Shown in pieces: positions 1 to 8,112 of a DNA stretch of 64,000 nucleotides. The stretch is taken from positions 434,001 through 498,000 of the forward strand of contig NZ_JAGSYI010000004.1 of assembly GCF_025685625.1 (NCBI RefSeq). Direction: 5' to 3'. This stretch comes from Acidicapsa acidisoli. GTDB taxonomy: Bacteria; Acidobacteriota; Terriglobia; Terriglobales; Acidobacteriaceae. The position numbers were made by a program, and so were the translations under genes. Each line of letters starts with the position of its first letter. Positions within the stretch are counted from its first letter, which is position 1. Below the pieces are notes generated by a model. It saw only the letters and a list, made by a program, of their open reading frames with translations. It had not been told where the DNA came from and did no database searches.

Positions 1-528
1 CGACGTGAGGAGTTTGCACACCGCACTCATTTTCTTTACGGGGGTAAGCAAGGTGTAGCGGCTGATCTCAAATCGACCATGAGACGGCGCTTCCCCTGGG
101 TGCGAATCGTCGGCACATACACGCCGCCATTCCGCGATCTAACTCCAGAGGAGGAAGAGACTGTAACCGCACAGATACTGGCGTTGAAGCCAGATATGAT
201 TTGGGTGGGAATCAGTACGCCTAGGCAGGAGCGCTTCATGATGCGAATTCTTCCGCTGCTCGATTCCTGTCTGCTGTTCGGCGTTGGCGCAGCTTTTGAC
301 TTCCACACAGGCCGCATCAAGGATGCTCCGCAATGGGTGAAGCGAGCCGGACTGCAATGGCTGCACCGACTCATTCAAGATCCGCGCCGGCTTTTCTGGC
401 GTTACCTTCGGAATAATACAGCCTTCTTGTGGCATATCTCGCTGCAACTCACAGGCCTACGCACCTACCTGCAGGCGGAGATTAACGCATCTTTTGCAAG
501 TAGGTCGCAGACGATCGCTGACCAGTAA
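1..528 (+). CDS. WecG/TagA/CpsF family glycosyltransferase (3' part)
   Basis: This is the C-terminal part of a WecG/TagA/CpsF-type glycosyltransferase, a family that transfers N-acetylmannosamine-type sugars to undecaprenyl-linked intermediates at the inner face of the membrane during surface polysaccharide synthesis. The frame is open to the left window edge, so the gene starts outside. The visible part begins with HFLYGGKQGVA, a family signature (FLYGG-K/S), followed by G-TYTPPFR and the region MIWVGISTPRQERFM, matching the conserved VGLGxPKQE segment. It also has GVGAAFDFHTGRIKDAP and the C-terminal WLHRLIQDPRRLFWRYL typical of the family end. The next gene on the same strand starts 84 bases later. 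The family call is firm; the sugar and acceptor cannot be read from sequence. Confidence 0.9.
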   Translation, partial: RREEFAHRTHFLYGGKQGVAADLKSTMRRRFPWVRIVGTYTPPFRDLTPEEEETVTAQILALKPDMIWVGISTPRQERFMMRILPLLDSCLLFGVGAAFDFHTGRIKDAPQWVKRAGLQWLHRLIQDPRRLFWRYLRNNTAFLWHISLQLTGLRTYLQAEINASFASRSQTIADQ

Positions 529-612
529 ACATTTAGACTCTTCTGAGATCGCTATGTAGCTCTGGCGTAAGATGGACATCCAAGGAATATCAATCTTAAC
601 AAGGGAACTGAA

Positions 613-1635
613 ATGGCCGTAAGCAACAGACAGATGGGAAACCCAACATCCAACACAACCGAGGAATACAAGCCGATCAAGCCACAAGAAAGCCTGCTTT
701 CCGATATGAAGTTGCCTCTTCGCAAAATGTTATACCCTCTAGGTTATGCTGTTGAGATCATAACCAACGACCCGGATGTACTGGAGGCAGCGAACGAGAG
801 TTTCGGCCACGCGCGGTTTCGACGCGAATGCAAGGTATTGAAGATACACGTCGGAGTCAGTGACGGCGTAAGCTCTGAATGCCCTCCAGAACCCACAAGA
901 CGTCAATACAACCACCTGTATTCGCTCGTTGCAGACGTTGACAATCAGGCTCTTCTGGACCTGACAACCTGCACCAGCTTTGTGTGGCTGACGAAGGCGA
1001 CTGTAAACAACAGGCTCTACCTCAGATACAATTTTCTCGAAAAAGCCGTCTATCTCTTGCTTGGCGCATCGGTTGTAACCGATCTGCATGCCGCCTGTGT
1101 AAGCAAGAATGGCAAGGGGATCCTGCTCTGCGGTGACTCGGGCGCGGGGAAATCAACACTCTCCTATGCCTGCGCGCGTGCTGGATGGACCTATACTTCA
1201 GACGACACCAGTTACCTGATCAACGATGCTGAAAGTCCACGGGTCATTGGCCACTCCCATCGCGTTCGCTTTCGTCCAGCCGCGAAGGCTCTCTTCCCTG
1301 AATTGGAAGATCGTTCGTTGACGCCGCGTCTGGAAGGTAAGCCCTCTATCGAGGTTCCAACCTCCGAGCTTCCAGTCCTAATGACACAGAGCGAAGCGAC
1401 AGTGGATTCGATCGTCTATCTCAAACGTTATCCGTCAGCAAGAGGAATGCTGATCCGACTGCCGGCGGGAACAGCAACAGAACGCGCTTGTGGTGAGCTG
1501 TACTCAGCAGGAGAGATTCGCGAGAAACACAAAAAGATACTCGTGCGACTTTCTGAGATTCCCACATATGAGCTCCGGTATTGCAACCTTAGCGATGCCA
1601 TCCAGCTTCTTGATTTCCTCGTCCATGGGAAGTGA
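613..1635 (+). CDS. HPr-kinase-like ATP-binding protein (HprK-related kinase)
   Basis: This 340-residue protein resembles the C-terminal kinase domain of HPr kinase/phosphorylase. The Walker A loop GDSGAGKS is at residues 174-181 and is followed by an acidic TSDDTSYL segment, as in HprK-like proteins. It lacks the N-terminal HprK domain. Such HprK-related kinases are known beside nucleotidyltransferases in HPr-rel-A systems, polysaccharide clusters and lasso-peptide clusters, where some phosphorylate a peptide rather than HPr. The start is supported by AAGGGA six bases before the ATG. It is co-directional with the upstream glycosyltransferase and convergent with the biosynthetic operon ending at 1978. 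The nucleotidyltransferase often found beside such kinases lies at the 5' end of that operon, so the two may be functionally linked (inference). The substrate is unknown, and no PqqD-like or HPr gene is visible. Confidence 0.75.
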   Translation: MAVSNRQMGNPTSNTTEEYKPIKPQESLLSDMKLPLRKMLYPLGYAVEIITNDPDVLEAANESFGHARFRRECKVLKIHVGVSDGVSSECPPEPTRRQYNHLYSLVADVDNQALLDLTTCTSFVWLTKATVNNRLYLRYNFLEKAVYLLLGASVVTDLHAACVSKNGKGILLCGDSGAGKSTLSYACARAGWTYTSDDTSYLINDAESPRVIGHSHRVRFRPAAKALFPELEDRSLTPRLEGKPSIEVPTSELPVLMTQSEATVDSIVYLKRYPSARGMLIRLPAGTATERACGELYSAGEIREKHKKILVRLSEIPTYELRYCNLSDAIQLLDFLVHGK

Positions 1636-1729
1636 GTTAACTTAAAGGTTTGGCTGTGGATTCATTTGCAGCATCCGCGGGATCTTAGGGGACAACCCCA
1701 CGACGAACAATAGCTGTAAACCATACGCT

Positions 1730-1949
1730 TCAGCCACAGTCCGTGCTGTAAAGCAGTCCTTTCGAGTTTTCCTCCCACGAGGGATCAATCTGCGTATACC
1801 GGACATCTGCGATGCGAACCGTGTTGCCGGCCACTTGATTGCACAAACACAGATTCCATACGCTCCGGTCGAACCGGTTACAAGCCAAGCTACGTGCGTC
1901 GAGCGAGAGGGCGCGGAAATGGTGCGATCAGCAACGTCGATGTCTTCAC
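1730..1949 (-). pseudogene. Possible small gene with +1 frameshift at the end of the biosynthetic operon
   Basis: Just downstream of the glycosyltransferase stop on the minus strand there is a full Shine-Dalgarno AAGGAGG (1956-1962), six bases before a GTG at 1949. That frame encodes only 19 residues and stops at 1890. The neighbouring frame is open from about 1924 to a TGA at 1730 and reads like real protein, for example SVWNLCLCNQVAGNTVRIAD and a C-terminal SKGLLYSTDCG, but it has no ATG of its own. A single +1 shift between about 1924 and 1890 would join them into a roughly 72-residue, Cys-containing product. It may be a decayed gene, a sequencing indel or a real frameshifted small protein. 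I do not recognise the product. Confidence 0.35.
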
Positions 1950-1977
1950 TCGCAGCCTCCTTATACTTGTCGTTTCT

Positions 1978-3264
1978 TCATTGTTGATTGGACTTTGCGG
2001 AGAGGGAAGCGACATGGCGTTCAAGAGCAGACTCTATCAAATCGGCGGCACGTTCAGCTCCGTTGACATTTCGAATCTTGCCTCGCAGTGCGAGCGCCGC
2101 AGTGCTATAGCTCTGATTGGCAAGAAGCTTTTGTAGCGATGAAATAACTTGGTCCCTCGTCGCCCCTTCTGCAGGGAGGACTTCGGCAACTCCCAACCAA
2201 GCCAAACGATCCGCTACCGCTGGCTGATCGTAGCCTGTCGGAATAGCCAAGATGGGCTTCCCTTGTCTGAGCGTTTCCAGTGCTGTGTTCAGCCCACTAT
2301 GGGTGACGACAATCTTAGCCCTCTTAACAAGCTCAAGCTGCGGTGCTTCCTTTACCACTACCGGACGCCCCACAAGATCACCAAAAGACTCCGGGATGCT
2401 TCGACCGCCCAGTGTGATCACAAGCTGCAGGTTGAGTTCGTTGCATGCCTTGGCGACAAGGCGGAAGATGGTGGAATGCACCGCTCGGGCAGTTCCTAAG
2501 GACATGTAAACCAACGGCCGACCGTCTAGCCTGTGCCATGGAAACTCAACCTGCGGTCTTGCATCGTCGACAAAAGGACCAGTGTAGTAAAAATTGCGAG
2601 GCAGGCTCGAGCGAGGAAAATCCAGACACTCCGGTAGTTGCGCAATATGGGCCACGGCTGGGAAGTCTTTATTCATCCTTCGAATTGGCCCTAAGCCGGC
2701 CTTGCGTCTGTAATCATCTAATCTCCAGCGCACCGGGCCACGCAGCCTAAGTACTGACACCTGTAATAAACAGTCCTGCAACCACACTCTCGGGGAGCGT
2801 TGATGTCTGCAGCTCGGCGATCGACGTGACACGGACCACTTGAAACTGAGGGGCACCGATGTAGAGATTATGAAGTATGGTATATCCAGCATCTGCGCCA
2901 ATGTTGGACCCGCCAACACGATCTCATCCACAATGAGGACGTCGACTCCACACCGCGCAAGAGCAGACGGTATTTCATGCAGAGATTTCTTCACGTCATC
3001 GGCAATGCGATCAATATTCTTGCTTAACGCGGCGAAGTAAGATGAGGAGTTATTGCAAACATCGTTCCGCCTTGTTTCTACAGATAGAGGCTTAAGGACA
3101 TCGATGGGATGGAACTCCAAACCATGCTGGCGAACTTGAACCTCAATTTCTGGTTTGTGAAAAAATGTAACCCTGTGCCCACGGGCTGTAAGCTGCCTTG
3201 ATAAGACCATCAATGGGTTCATGTGTCCGGCCCCGCTGTGCGAGAGTATGCCGAAGTGAGCCAT
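1978..3264 (-). CDS. MGT-family (GT1) glycosyltransferase
   Basis: This 428-residue protein is a GT-B-fold glycosyltransferase of the MGT/UGT (GT1) type, which transfers a sugar from a nucleotide sugar to a small-molecule acceptor such as a macrolide, carotenoid or polyketide. The N-terminus HFGILSHSGAGHMNPLMVL is the usual acceptor-domain opening. The C-terminal half has the donor-binding signature: VVVKEAPQLELVKRAKIVV, then HSGLNTALETL and GYDQPAVADRL. Length is normal for the family. Its start codon shares one base with the amidohydrolase stop (TGATG), so translation is probably coupled. As the last intact gene of the operon it is the likely tailoring step. The segment around residues 145-180 is unusually rich in Arg and Cys. 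The family call is solid; the acceptor is unknown. Confidence 0.88.
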   Translation of the reverse strand: MAHFGILSHSGAGHMNPLMVLSRQLTARGHRVTFFHKPEIEVQVRQHGLEFHPIDVLKPLSVETRRNDVCNNSSSYFAALSKNIDRIADDVKKSLHEIPSALARCGVDVLIVDEIVLAGPTLAQMLDIPYFIISTSVPLSFKWSVSRRSPSCRHQRSPRVWLQDCLLQVSVLRLRGPVRWRLDDYRRKAGLGPIRRMNKDFPAVAHIAQLPECLDFPRSSLPRNFYYTGPFVDDARPQVEFPWHRLDGRPLVYMSLGTARAVHSTIFRLVAKACNELNLQLVITLGGRSIPESFGDLVGRPVVVKEAPQLELVKRAKIVVTHSGLNTALETLRQGKPILAIPTGYDQPAVADRLAWLGVAEVLPAEGATRDQVISSLQKLLANQSYSTAALALRGKIRNVNGAERAADLIESALERHVASLSAKSNQQ

Positions 3265-4589
3265 CAGATCCTCTCAACAACCGGCGTTCCGCTTTCACTT
3301 TGTGTGACCTCTGCGGCTCTGGCCGAATGAGGAATGGATACCGGCTTGCCCCCAAGTCGAACCTGCCCGGAGCCAAGCACTTGCTCGGTCCGCCGCAACA
3401 GTTCTCTAACGGGGGCGCGGAGCCATCGAATTGTTCCGCCGATCGACAGAGGCTCAAGCTCTTGAATTATCTGAGACGGAAGCCGATCCAGGATTTCTTT
3501 CGACGCTAGCTGGACTTGGCCCGCAAGCATTACAAATTCGATATCTACCATCGACATTGTTGCAAACCTCTCAGCAGCATCGACTCCGCTATCTCTTACT
3601 GCGATGAGATCGGCAATACCAGACAACATGATCGATCCTTCCGAGCGCCTCAATCGGAGAATAGCCGCGGGAGCTTCGGTCACCATACGATAGGCGGCCT
3701 GCGGCGAGATATTGCAAGCGCGTATTGCGAAGCGGACTTCGTCGAGAAGATCGCCTGTTGCTGTCAAGGGAGAGTCATTCCCTATTGCCAGATTGTTGAT
3801 CTCGCCGAGAAGAGATAGGTCTGGAACTTTTCCGAAGAGGAAATAATTTGACGATGGGCAGACAATGAGTGAAACGCCGCGTTCACGCATGAGTGCAACG
3901 CCCTCACGATCCATCGCCAGGCCATGCACAAGTACAGTATGTGCGTCGAGGATACCTTCTCCATCAAGCTGACCTAACTCTTTGCTTGCTCGATCGTCGA
4001 TTCCTTCACAGGCATGCATGATGAAGGGGTACCCCTTAGGCGTGGCCGATCGCGCTGCCACAATATCTCCACCGAGCGCGTAGGAGTGTCCCCACCCGTA
4101 TTCTCTGATCACCCTTATCGGGAAATTATCTCTTGCCAATTCCGAACGGAATGGATTGTGATGACTTACGGTCGTAGCTCCGCAGAGAAGATTACGTATG
4201 CCTCCCCACCATACCCGCAATTCTTTGGGCACACTTCGCTGAGTAGCAATAACGTCGGGATATGTGTTGTGGATATCGATGCCCCAATCGATGTAGTTTT
4301 GGTAGGGTGGGTTCGCCAGCCTGGGGAAAAGGGCGAAATCGAGATGATCGTGTGCGTTGACCAGACCGGGGAAAATCAAAAAGCCGTCAAGGTCAATCTC
4401 AGTGGACTTCCATGCCGCGGAGAGCGAGAGGCTCAGATTGCTGTGGATGCCCGCTATGCGCGATCCAGTGACCTCGATCGAAGCCTGCGTGGGTTCCTCC
4501 AGCCTGACGGCGCAACGCGCTCCTCGAATCAGGAGTTTCGTCTGCCGGTTGCCCCCGGAAATAGCAGCTTCAGGATTAGTCACGTGCAT
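3264..4589 (-). CDS. Metal-dependent amidohydrolase (TrzA/AtzA/guanine-deaminase-like)
   Basis: This is an amidohydrolase-superfamily enzyme of about 441 residues, related to chlorohydrolases and deaminases of purines, triazines and ammeline. It has the HxH metal motif in NAHDHLDF (residues 80-82), a MHACEG motif (HAxE type), LVHG and the metal-binding Asp in GNDSPLTATGDLLDE. An upstream ATG at 4679 would overlap the methyltransferase by about 100 bases. The ATG at 4589 gives the usual N-terminus (KLLIRGARCAV) and an overlap of only 14 bases, so I chose it. Enzymes of this group remove amino groups from heterocycles, which fits a pathway starting from the GTP cyclohydrolase II product in the same operon (inference). 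The exact substrate is not predictable from sequence. Confidence 0.85.
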   Translation of the reverse strand: MHVTNPEAAISGGNRQTKLLIRGARCAVRLEEPTQASIEVTGSRIAGIHSNLSLSLSAAWKSTEIDLDGFLIFPGLVNAHDHLDFALFPRLANPPYQNYIDWGIDIHNTYPDVIATQRSVPKELRVWWGGIRNLLCGATTVSHHNPFRSELARDNFPIRVIREYGWGHSYALGGDIVAARSATPKGYPFIMHACEGIDDRASKELGQLDGEGILDAHTVLVHGLAMDREGVALMRERGVSLIVCPSSNYFLFGKVPDLSLLGEINNLAIGNDSPLTATGDLLDEVRFAIRACNISPQAAYRMVTEAPAAILRLRRSEGSIMLSGIADLIAVRDSGVDAAERFATMSMVDIEFVMLAGQVQLASKEILDRLPSQIIQELEPLSIGGTIRWLRAPVRELLRRTEQVLGSGQVRLGGKPVSIPHSARAAEVTQSESGTPVVERI

Positions 4590-5538
4590 TCTTTCGAGCG
4601 GAATAGATTCGAAATTGGGATGGTTCACGCCTGTTGCGAAGCTTTGCCATGAACGGCCGCATCGCCCACTTGAAACCATAGTTTGGAGACTCCACAGTCC
4701 ATCGGATCGACAACTGCACTTCTAAGGCACGCAGGCGCTCGTCGGTGAGATATTGAATGCTCTTGATCGAGTCCGAGGCAGTTCCGTAATGGCGAAGGAA
4801 CGACGCGTGACGTTCGGTCACCATTTGCCTTCCACTCGCCTCGCGGGAGTACCAAGGGGTGTCACTGATAATGACCAACCCGCCCTTTTTGGTGCACCGG
4901 AACGCTTCGCGCAGCGTGGCCTCATAGTCTTCGGAGTAATGGAACGACGCGTTGAATACGACAGCGTCAAATTGCTCGTTGTGAAAGGGGAGGTGAGCGC
5001 TTTCTGCCTGAAGTCGAGGAAAAAATTCGTGCAGGTGTCGTCGATAATGTGCAGCGGCCCCGAGGCCATCCTGGTTGTTGGTGAGCAAGTCCACGGCGAC
5101 AGGACGATACCCTGCAAGCGCAAGACGATAGCTCATCCAGCAATTACCAGCGCCAAGATCCAGTATCTTCTTTTCCCCGTTTTGCTGAATCTCCTTCCGT
5201 ATATGCTTGATCAGGTAGTCGTAAGTTCGTGCCCGGATACGCCACTGCTTGGCATTTCTTCCAGAGGTGTCGGCGTAGGGAAGACCGAGATAGAACTCCT
5301 CACGCTCGCTGCCACGCCCCTCTGCAACTCTGATGCGCTCATAGTCTTGCATAAACTTTGCGTAATAGACTTCTCGCTCTGGCGGGATGGCGTGCACGAT
5401 ATCATCGACGATTTTTAGTCGAAATTTGCATGCGTGGCAATCCAACCCATCTGTATCGCATCCGCAGCGAGGGCACCGTAGACGGACACCTAAATCGAGT
5501 CGGACATTATCAGCGATGCAGCTGCGTGATGGAACCAT
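4576..5538 (-). CDS. Class I SAM-dependent methyltransferase with N-terminal zinc ribbon
   Basis: This 320-residue protein begins with a Cys4 zinc-ribbon-like element (C22, C25, C34, C37; also C27). The class I methyltransferase fold follows: motif I is ILDLGAGN around residues 125-132, an acidic strand 2 reads PVAVDLLTN, and motif IV-like FDAVVFNASFHYSED comes next. Related proteins with a short zinc ribbon plus a UbiE-type domain are common in biosynthetic clusters and in some RNA or small-molecule methyltransferases. Its start lies two bases after the radical SAM stop, and its 3' end overlaps the amidohydrolase by 14 bases, so it is embedded in the operon. It probably O-, N- or C-methylates the pathway intermediate (inference). 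Confidence 0.85.
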   Translation of the reverse strand: MVPSRSCIADNVRLDLGVRLRCPRCGCDTDGLDCHACKFRLKIVDDIVHAIPPEREVYYAKFMQDYERIRVAEGRGSEREEFYLGLPYADTSGRNAKQWRIRARTYDYLIKHIRKEIQQNGEKKILDLGAGNCWMSYRLALAGYRPVAVDLLTNNQDGLGAAAHYRRHLHEFFPRLQAESAHLPFHNEQFDAVVFNASFHYSEDYEATLREAFRCTKKGGLVIISDTPWYSREASGRQMVTERHASFLRHYGTASDSIKSIQYLTDERLRALEVQLSIRWTVESPNYGFKWAMRPFMAKLRNRREPSQFRIYSARKNARD

Positions 5539-5540
5539 AC

Positions 5541-7037
5541 CTAAGCTTTCTGAACAAGAATCAGGTCTTCGACCGGAACGAGTCCGGACGCCGCGAATGG
5601 AGTCACAGTGTCTGGAAATTCAAAAGCGTCTTCACAGCGGCTGATTGGTTCGAGTTCTTCGACTTTACGCCATAGCGCTTCTACCTCAGAGGTCGCCTCG
5701 CGTGACGTCTCCGACACATGCCATGCGTCTACCTCTGCGTGCAAGGCGTCGCGCACGCAGCGATAGAAGTCAGTCTTATACGCGGCTTTGAACATGATGC
5801 ACAAATCATCGCTGTCGGCCCAATTACGCTTCTGCCCAAGCTGCGCTTGGACGCGTTCATAGAACACGGTGCCAGGAAGGGGATACGAAAACGATACTCC
5901 AATATCGTCAGGACGCAGCTTACGAACCAAGGCGATCGTTTGCTGCAATTCTACCCAAGTCTCACCGGGGTAGCCTAATTGCAGGAAGAAACAAGCACGG
6001 ATACCTGCTTCCTTCAATCGATGGCGTACAGCTATAACCATGGATAAGCTTAGGCCTTTATCCATCGCATTCAGAATGGCTTGCGATCCAGATTCAACAC
6101 CCAGCCATACCTCAGCACAGCCGGCGGTCTTGAGATGCTGGACCGTTTGTTCGTTCATCAGGTCTGCGCGGGACTGTATTTTGAAAGGAATGGCTGCATC
6201 TCGTTTAGAAACTTCTGCAGCAAATTCTTCTACCCAATGTTGATTCAATGCGAAGACATCGTCGCCGAACCAGAGGTGCTGAACACCCGTTTGCTTCTTG
6301 AGCTGAAGCATCTCTTCTGCTACAGCCGAGGCCGGACGCAAGTGGAATTTATTGCCGGAAATTGGCTTTGCGCACCAATTGCAGCGATACGGGCAGCCTC
6401 GGCTTGATACGATGTTGGTTGAAAAATATCCGTGAGACTTGATCCATGCTTCGCGATACGGTTCAAGATCGATCAGATCGCGCGCAGGGAGGACAAGCTC
6501 CGTCCATGCAGGATTCTTGGATAGCTGCTGCCCGCACTGGATAAGGTCGCCAGCGTCGTCGCGTCTGACAAAACCGTCGATCTCCGGAGGCGGTGATCCC
6601 TTTAACAAAGAAGCGCAAAGGAGTACCAGTGTACCTTCGGACTCACCGCGCAGCACGTAGTCAAAGCCGTTCTCGAGAAACAGGGATGGATTATCAGTCG
6701 AGTCGGAACCGTGGACTATCACCCTGGCGCCCATTGCCCGCGCTGCCTGCGCGATCTGCGACGCTACTGCTCTCATACGCGTGAGGCACATCTTCGAGAG
6801 AAAATTGAAATCATCTTCGTAGACTGCCACGATCTTCGGCCTGTGCTTTATAAGCATGGCGGCGAGTGGCTCGGATGGCTCCTCCAGCATTGGGTCGAAG
6901 ACAGCGACGGAGATGCCGCTATCACGCAAAGCGGTCGCGGCATAGAGCGTCCCAAGCGGCGGATAGGGCTGCATTTTTCGTAGCTGCTTTGAGTCATACG
7001 GCAGATGATAGGAGTGTGTCAGCAATACTTCTGCCAC
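5541..7037 (-). CDS. B12-binding-domain radical SAM enzyme
   Basis: This 498-residue protein has an N-terminal cobalamin-binding-type Rossmann domain (about residues 1-150, including PYPPLGTLYAATALRDSGI) and a radical SAM core. The CxxxCxxC cluster motif is C215-PYR-C219-NW-C222, followed by the usual GDDVFALN, ESGSQ and GYPGET segments of this class. Members use a 4Fe-4S cluster and S-adenosylmethionine, often with cobalamin, for methylation, ring contraction or other carbon-carbon chemistry, as in Fom3, OxsB or BchE. No canonical DxHxxG B12 ligand was seen, so cobalamin may bind base-off or the domain may be vestigial. It is followed two bases later by the zinc-ribbon methyltransferase. The class is certain; the reaction is not. 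Confidence 0.9.
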   Translation of the reverse strand: MAEVLLTHSYHLPYDSKQLRKMQPYPPLGTLYAATALRDSGISVAVFDPMLEEPSEPLAAMLIKHRPKIVAVYEDDFNFLSKMCLTRMRAVASQIAQAARAMGARVIVHGSDSTDNPSLFLENGFDYVLRGESEGTLVLLCASLLKGSPPPEIDGFVRRDDAGDLIQCGQQLSKNPAWTELVLPARDLIDLEPYREAWIKSHGYFSTNIVSSRGCPYRCNWCAKPISGNKFHLRPASAVAEEMLQLKKQTGVQHLWFGDDVFALNQHWVEEFAAEVSKRDAAIPFKIQSRADLMNEQTVQHLKTAGCAEVWLGVESGSQAILNAMDKGLSLSMVIAVRHRLKEAGIRACFFLQLGYPGETWVELQQTIALVRKLRPDDIGVSFSYPLPGTVFYERVQAQLGQKRNWADSDDLCIMFKAAYKTDFYRCVRDALHAEVDAWHVSETSREATSEVEALWRKVEELEPISRCEDAFEFPDTVTPFAASGLVPVEDLILVQKA

Positions 7038-7133
7038 GGTTCACCTCGGGGGATTGAGCTCTTCCCTATTCAGCGACGGGGTTAAGATAACAAGTGTCAA
7101 TAGCTGAACGGAGCGAAGTCGCTTTATCGCTCT

Positions 7134-7268
7134 TCAATTGAGGTTAACCTTAGGCTGCACATGCAGTTGTCTGGGAATTGTCAACTCAATGTCATCCTTC
7201 TGCGTGCTGTATATCGCTAACTTGGAGCCTTGCTCTGCCTGCCCACTTGGAGTTGTACATGTTTCCAT
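7134..7268 (-). CDS. Hypothetical 44-residue reading frame between ribA and the radical SAM gene
   Basis: On the coding strand of the operon, the gap between the GTP cyclohydrolase II and radical SAM genes holds a complete ATG-to-TGA frame of 44 codons. The peptide starts METCTTPSGQAEQGSK and ends LHVQPKVNLN; it is hydrophilic and has a single Cys near the N-terminus. There is no convincing Shine-Dalgarno (upstream CAGCAGCACCG), and codon choice is uninformative. The position fits a small accessory protein or a precursor peptide for the neighbouring radical SAM enzyme, but nothing in the sequence proves expression. It could equally be chance in a 265-base spacer. Confidence 0.25.
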   Translation of the reverse strand: METCTTPSGQAEQGSKLAIYSTQKDDIELTIPRQLHVQPKVNLN

Positions 7269-7302
7269 CGGTGCTGCTGTATAGATGTAATGTCTTGCGG
7301 GT

Positions 7303-7938
7303 CTATGTTATCTCGTGAAGCACGCCTTCTGTATTGGAAAGATGACCGAGTCGCTCGCGTTTGGTGGCAAGATACTTTTCAGAGTGGGGATTAGCTGGAA
7401 CGTCAGCGCTCAGGCGGTCAATAATTTCGATTCCAGATGAGAGGACGGCTTCGATCTTATCCGGGTTGTTGCTCATCAATCGGATCGATCGAATTTTGAG
7501 ATAGTCTAGGACTCCGATGGCGAGCTCATAGTCACGCAGGTCTATCGCATGTCCCAATTGAAGATTAGCGTCGATTGTATCGAGCCCGTGGTCTTGAAGT
7601 TCGTAAGCACGCAGCTTCTCCATGATCCCTATGCCTCGTCCCTCCTGATGTTCATACAGGAGAATCCCCGAACCCTCACTGACGATCGTGCGCAGTGCCA
7701 AGTGAAACTGCGCGTGACAATCGCAACGCAGCGAGTGGAAGACTTCGCCGGTTATACATTGTGAATGAATTCGAACTACAGGTGGAGCCCCATGAATATC
7801 GCCATAGACCAAGGCTAAGCCAGTCTCGTCGCGTTCCCGATGTATATCGGCGTCGACTCGCGTGCCAGCGAAAGCGAGTAAACGAAAGGTGGCCCATTCA
7901 GTTGGAAGGCTGACATCTGCGACTTGTCTTAACTTCAT
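7303..7938 (-). CDS. ribA: GTP cyclohydrolase II, stand-alone, in a biosynthetic operon
   Basis: This is GTP cyclohydrolase II (211 residues), which opens GTP to 2,5-diamino-6-ribosylamino-pyrimidinone phosphate, formate and pyrophosphate. The three zinc ligands are present in HSQCITGEVFHSLRCDC (C61, C72, C74), and the catalytic LLYEHQEGRGIGI loop and the nucleotide-binding SNNPDKIEA are intact, so it should be active. The ATG at 7938 is preferred over one at 7977: it aligns with the usual start (MKLRQVADVSLPT) and has AGAGGA upstream. It is not fused to or beside RibB, RibD, RibE or RibH, which argues for a dedicated role in the pathway of this operon, as in toxoflavin-type or other pyrimidine/pteridine-derived metabolites (inference), although it could be the cell's riboflavin enzyme. 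Confidence 0.93.
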   Translation of the reverse strand: MKLRQVADVSLPTEWATFRLLAFAGTRVDADIHRERDETGLALVYGDIHGAPPVVRIHSQCITGEVFHSLRCDCHAQFHLALRTIVSEGSGILLYEHQEGRGIGIMEKLRAYELQDHGLDTIDANLQLGHAIDLRDYELAIGVLDYLKIRSIRLMSNNPDKIEAVLSSGIEIIDRLSADVPANPHSEKYLATKRERLGHLSNTEGVLHEIT

Positions 7939-7969
7939 CACTTGAATTATCCTCTGAAGACTTTGCGTG

Positions 7970-8107
7970 CTACTCATCGGCCCATTGAAGGTGTCGATTC
8001 TGTGTCGTTGCGTGAAGCATATCTCGGAGCCATTGCGACTGTGTCCCCAGAAAGTCTCGATAACATAAACAGATCGGATGCCAAGCAGGCCAGAAAGGTT
8101 CTGACAT
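7970..8107 (-). CDS. Hypothetical 45-residue reading frame between methyltransferase and ribA
   Basis: Five bases after the stop of the upstream methyltransferase, on the same strand, an ATG opens a 45-codon frame ending 31 bases before the chosen ribA start. The peptide is rich in aromatic residues (MSEPFWPAWHPICLCYRDF near the start, four Trp overall) and has a CxC. The frame also continues upstream, out of phase, through the 3' end of the methyltransferase gene. Translational coupling is possible, but there is no clear ribosome-binding site. It could be a small accessory or precursor peptide, or chance. Confidence 0.22.
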   Translation of the reverse strand: MSEPFWPAWHPICLCYRDFLGTQSQWLRDMLHATTQNRHLQWADE

Positions 8108-8112
8108 GCTGC

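Noticed and set aside
1839-2509. Plus-strand frames opposite the glycosyltransferase 3' end
   Set aside because: Arg/Ser-rich antisense shadows; the minus-strand gene has the family motifs.
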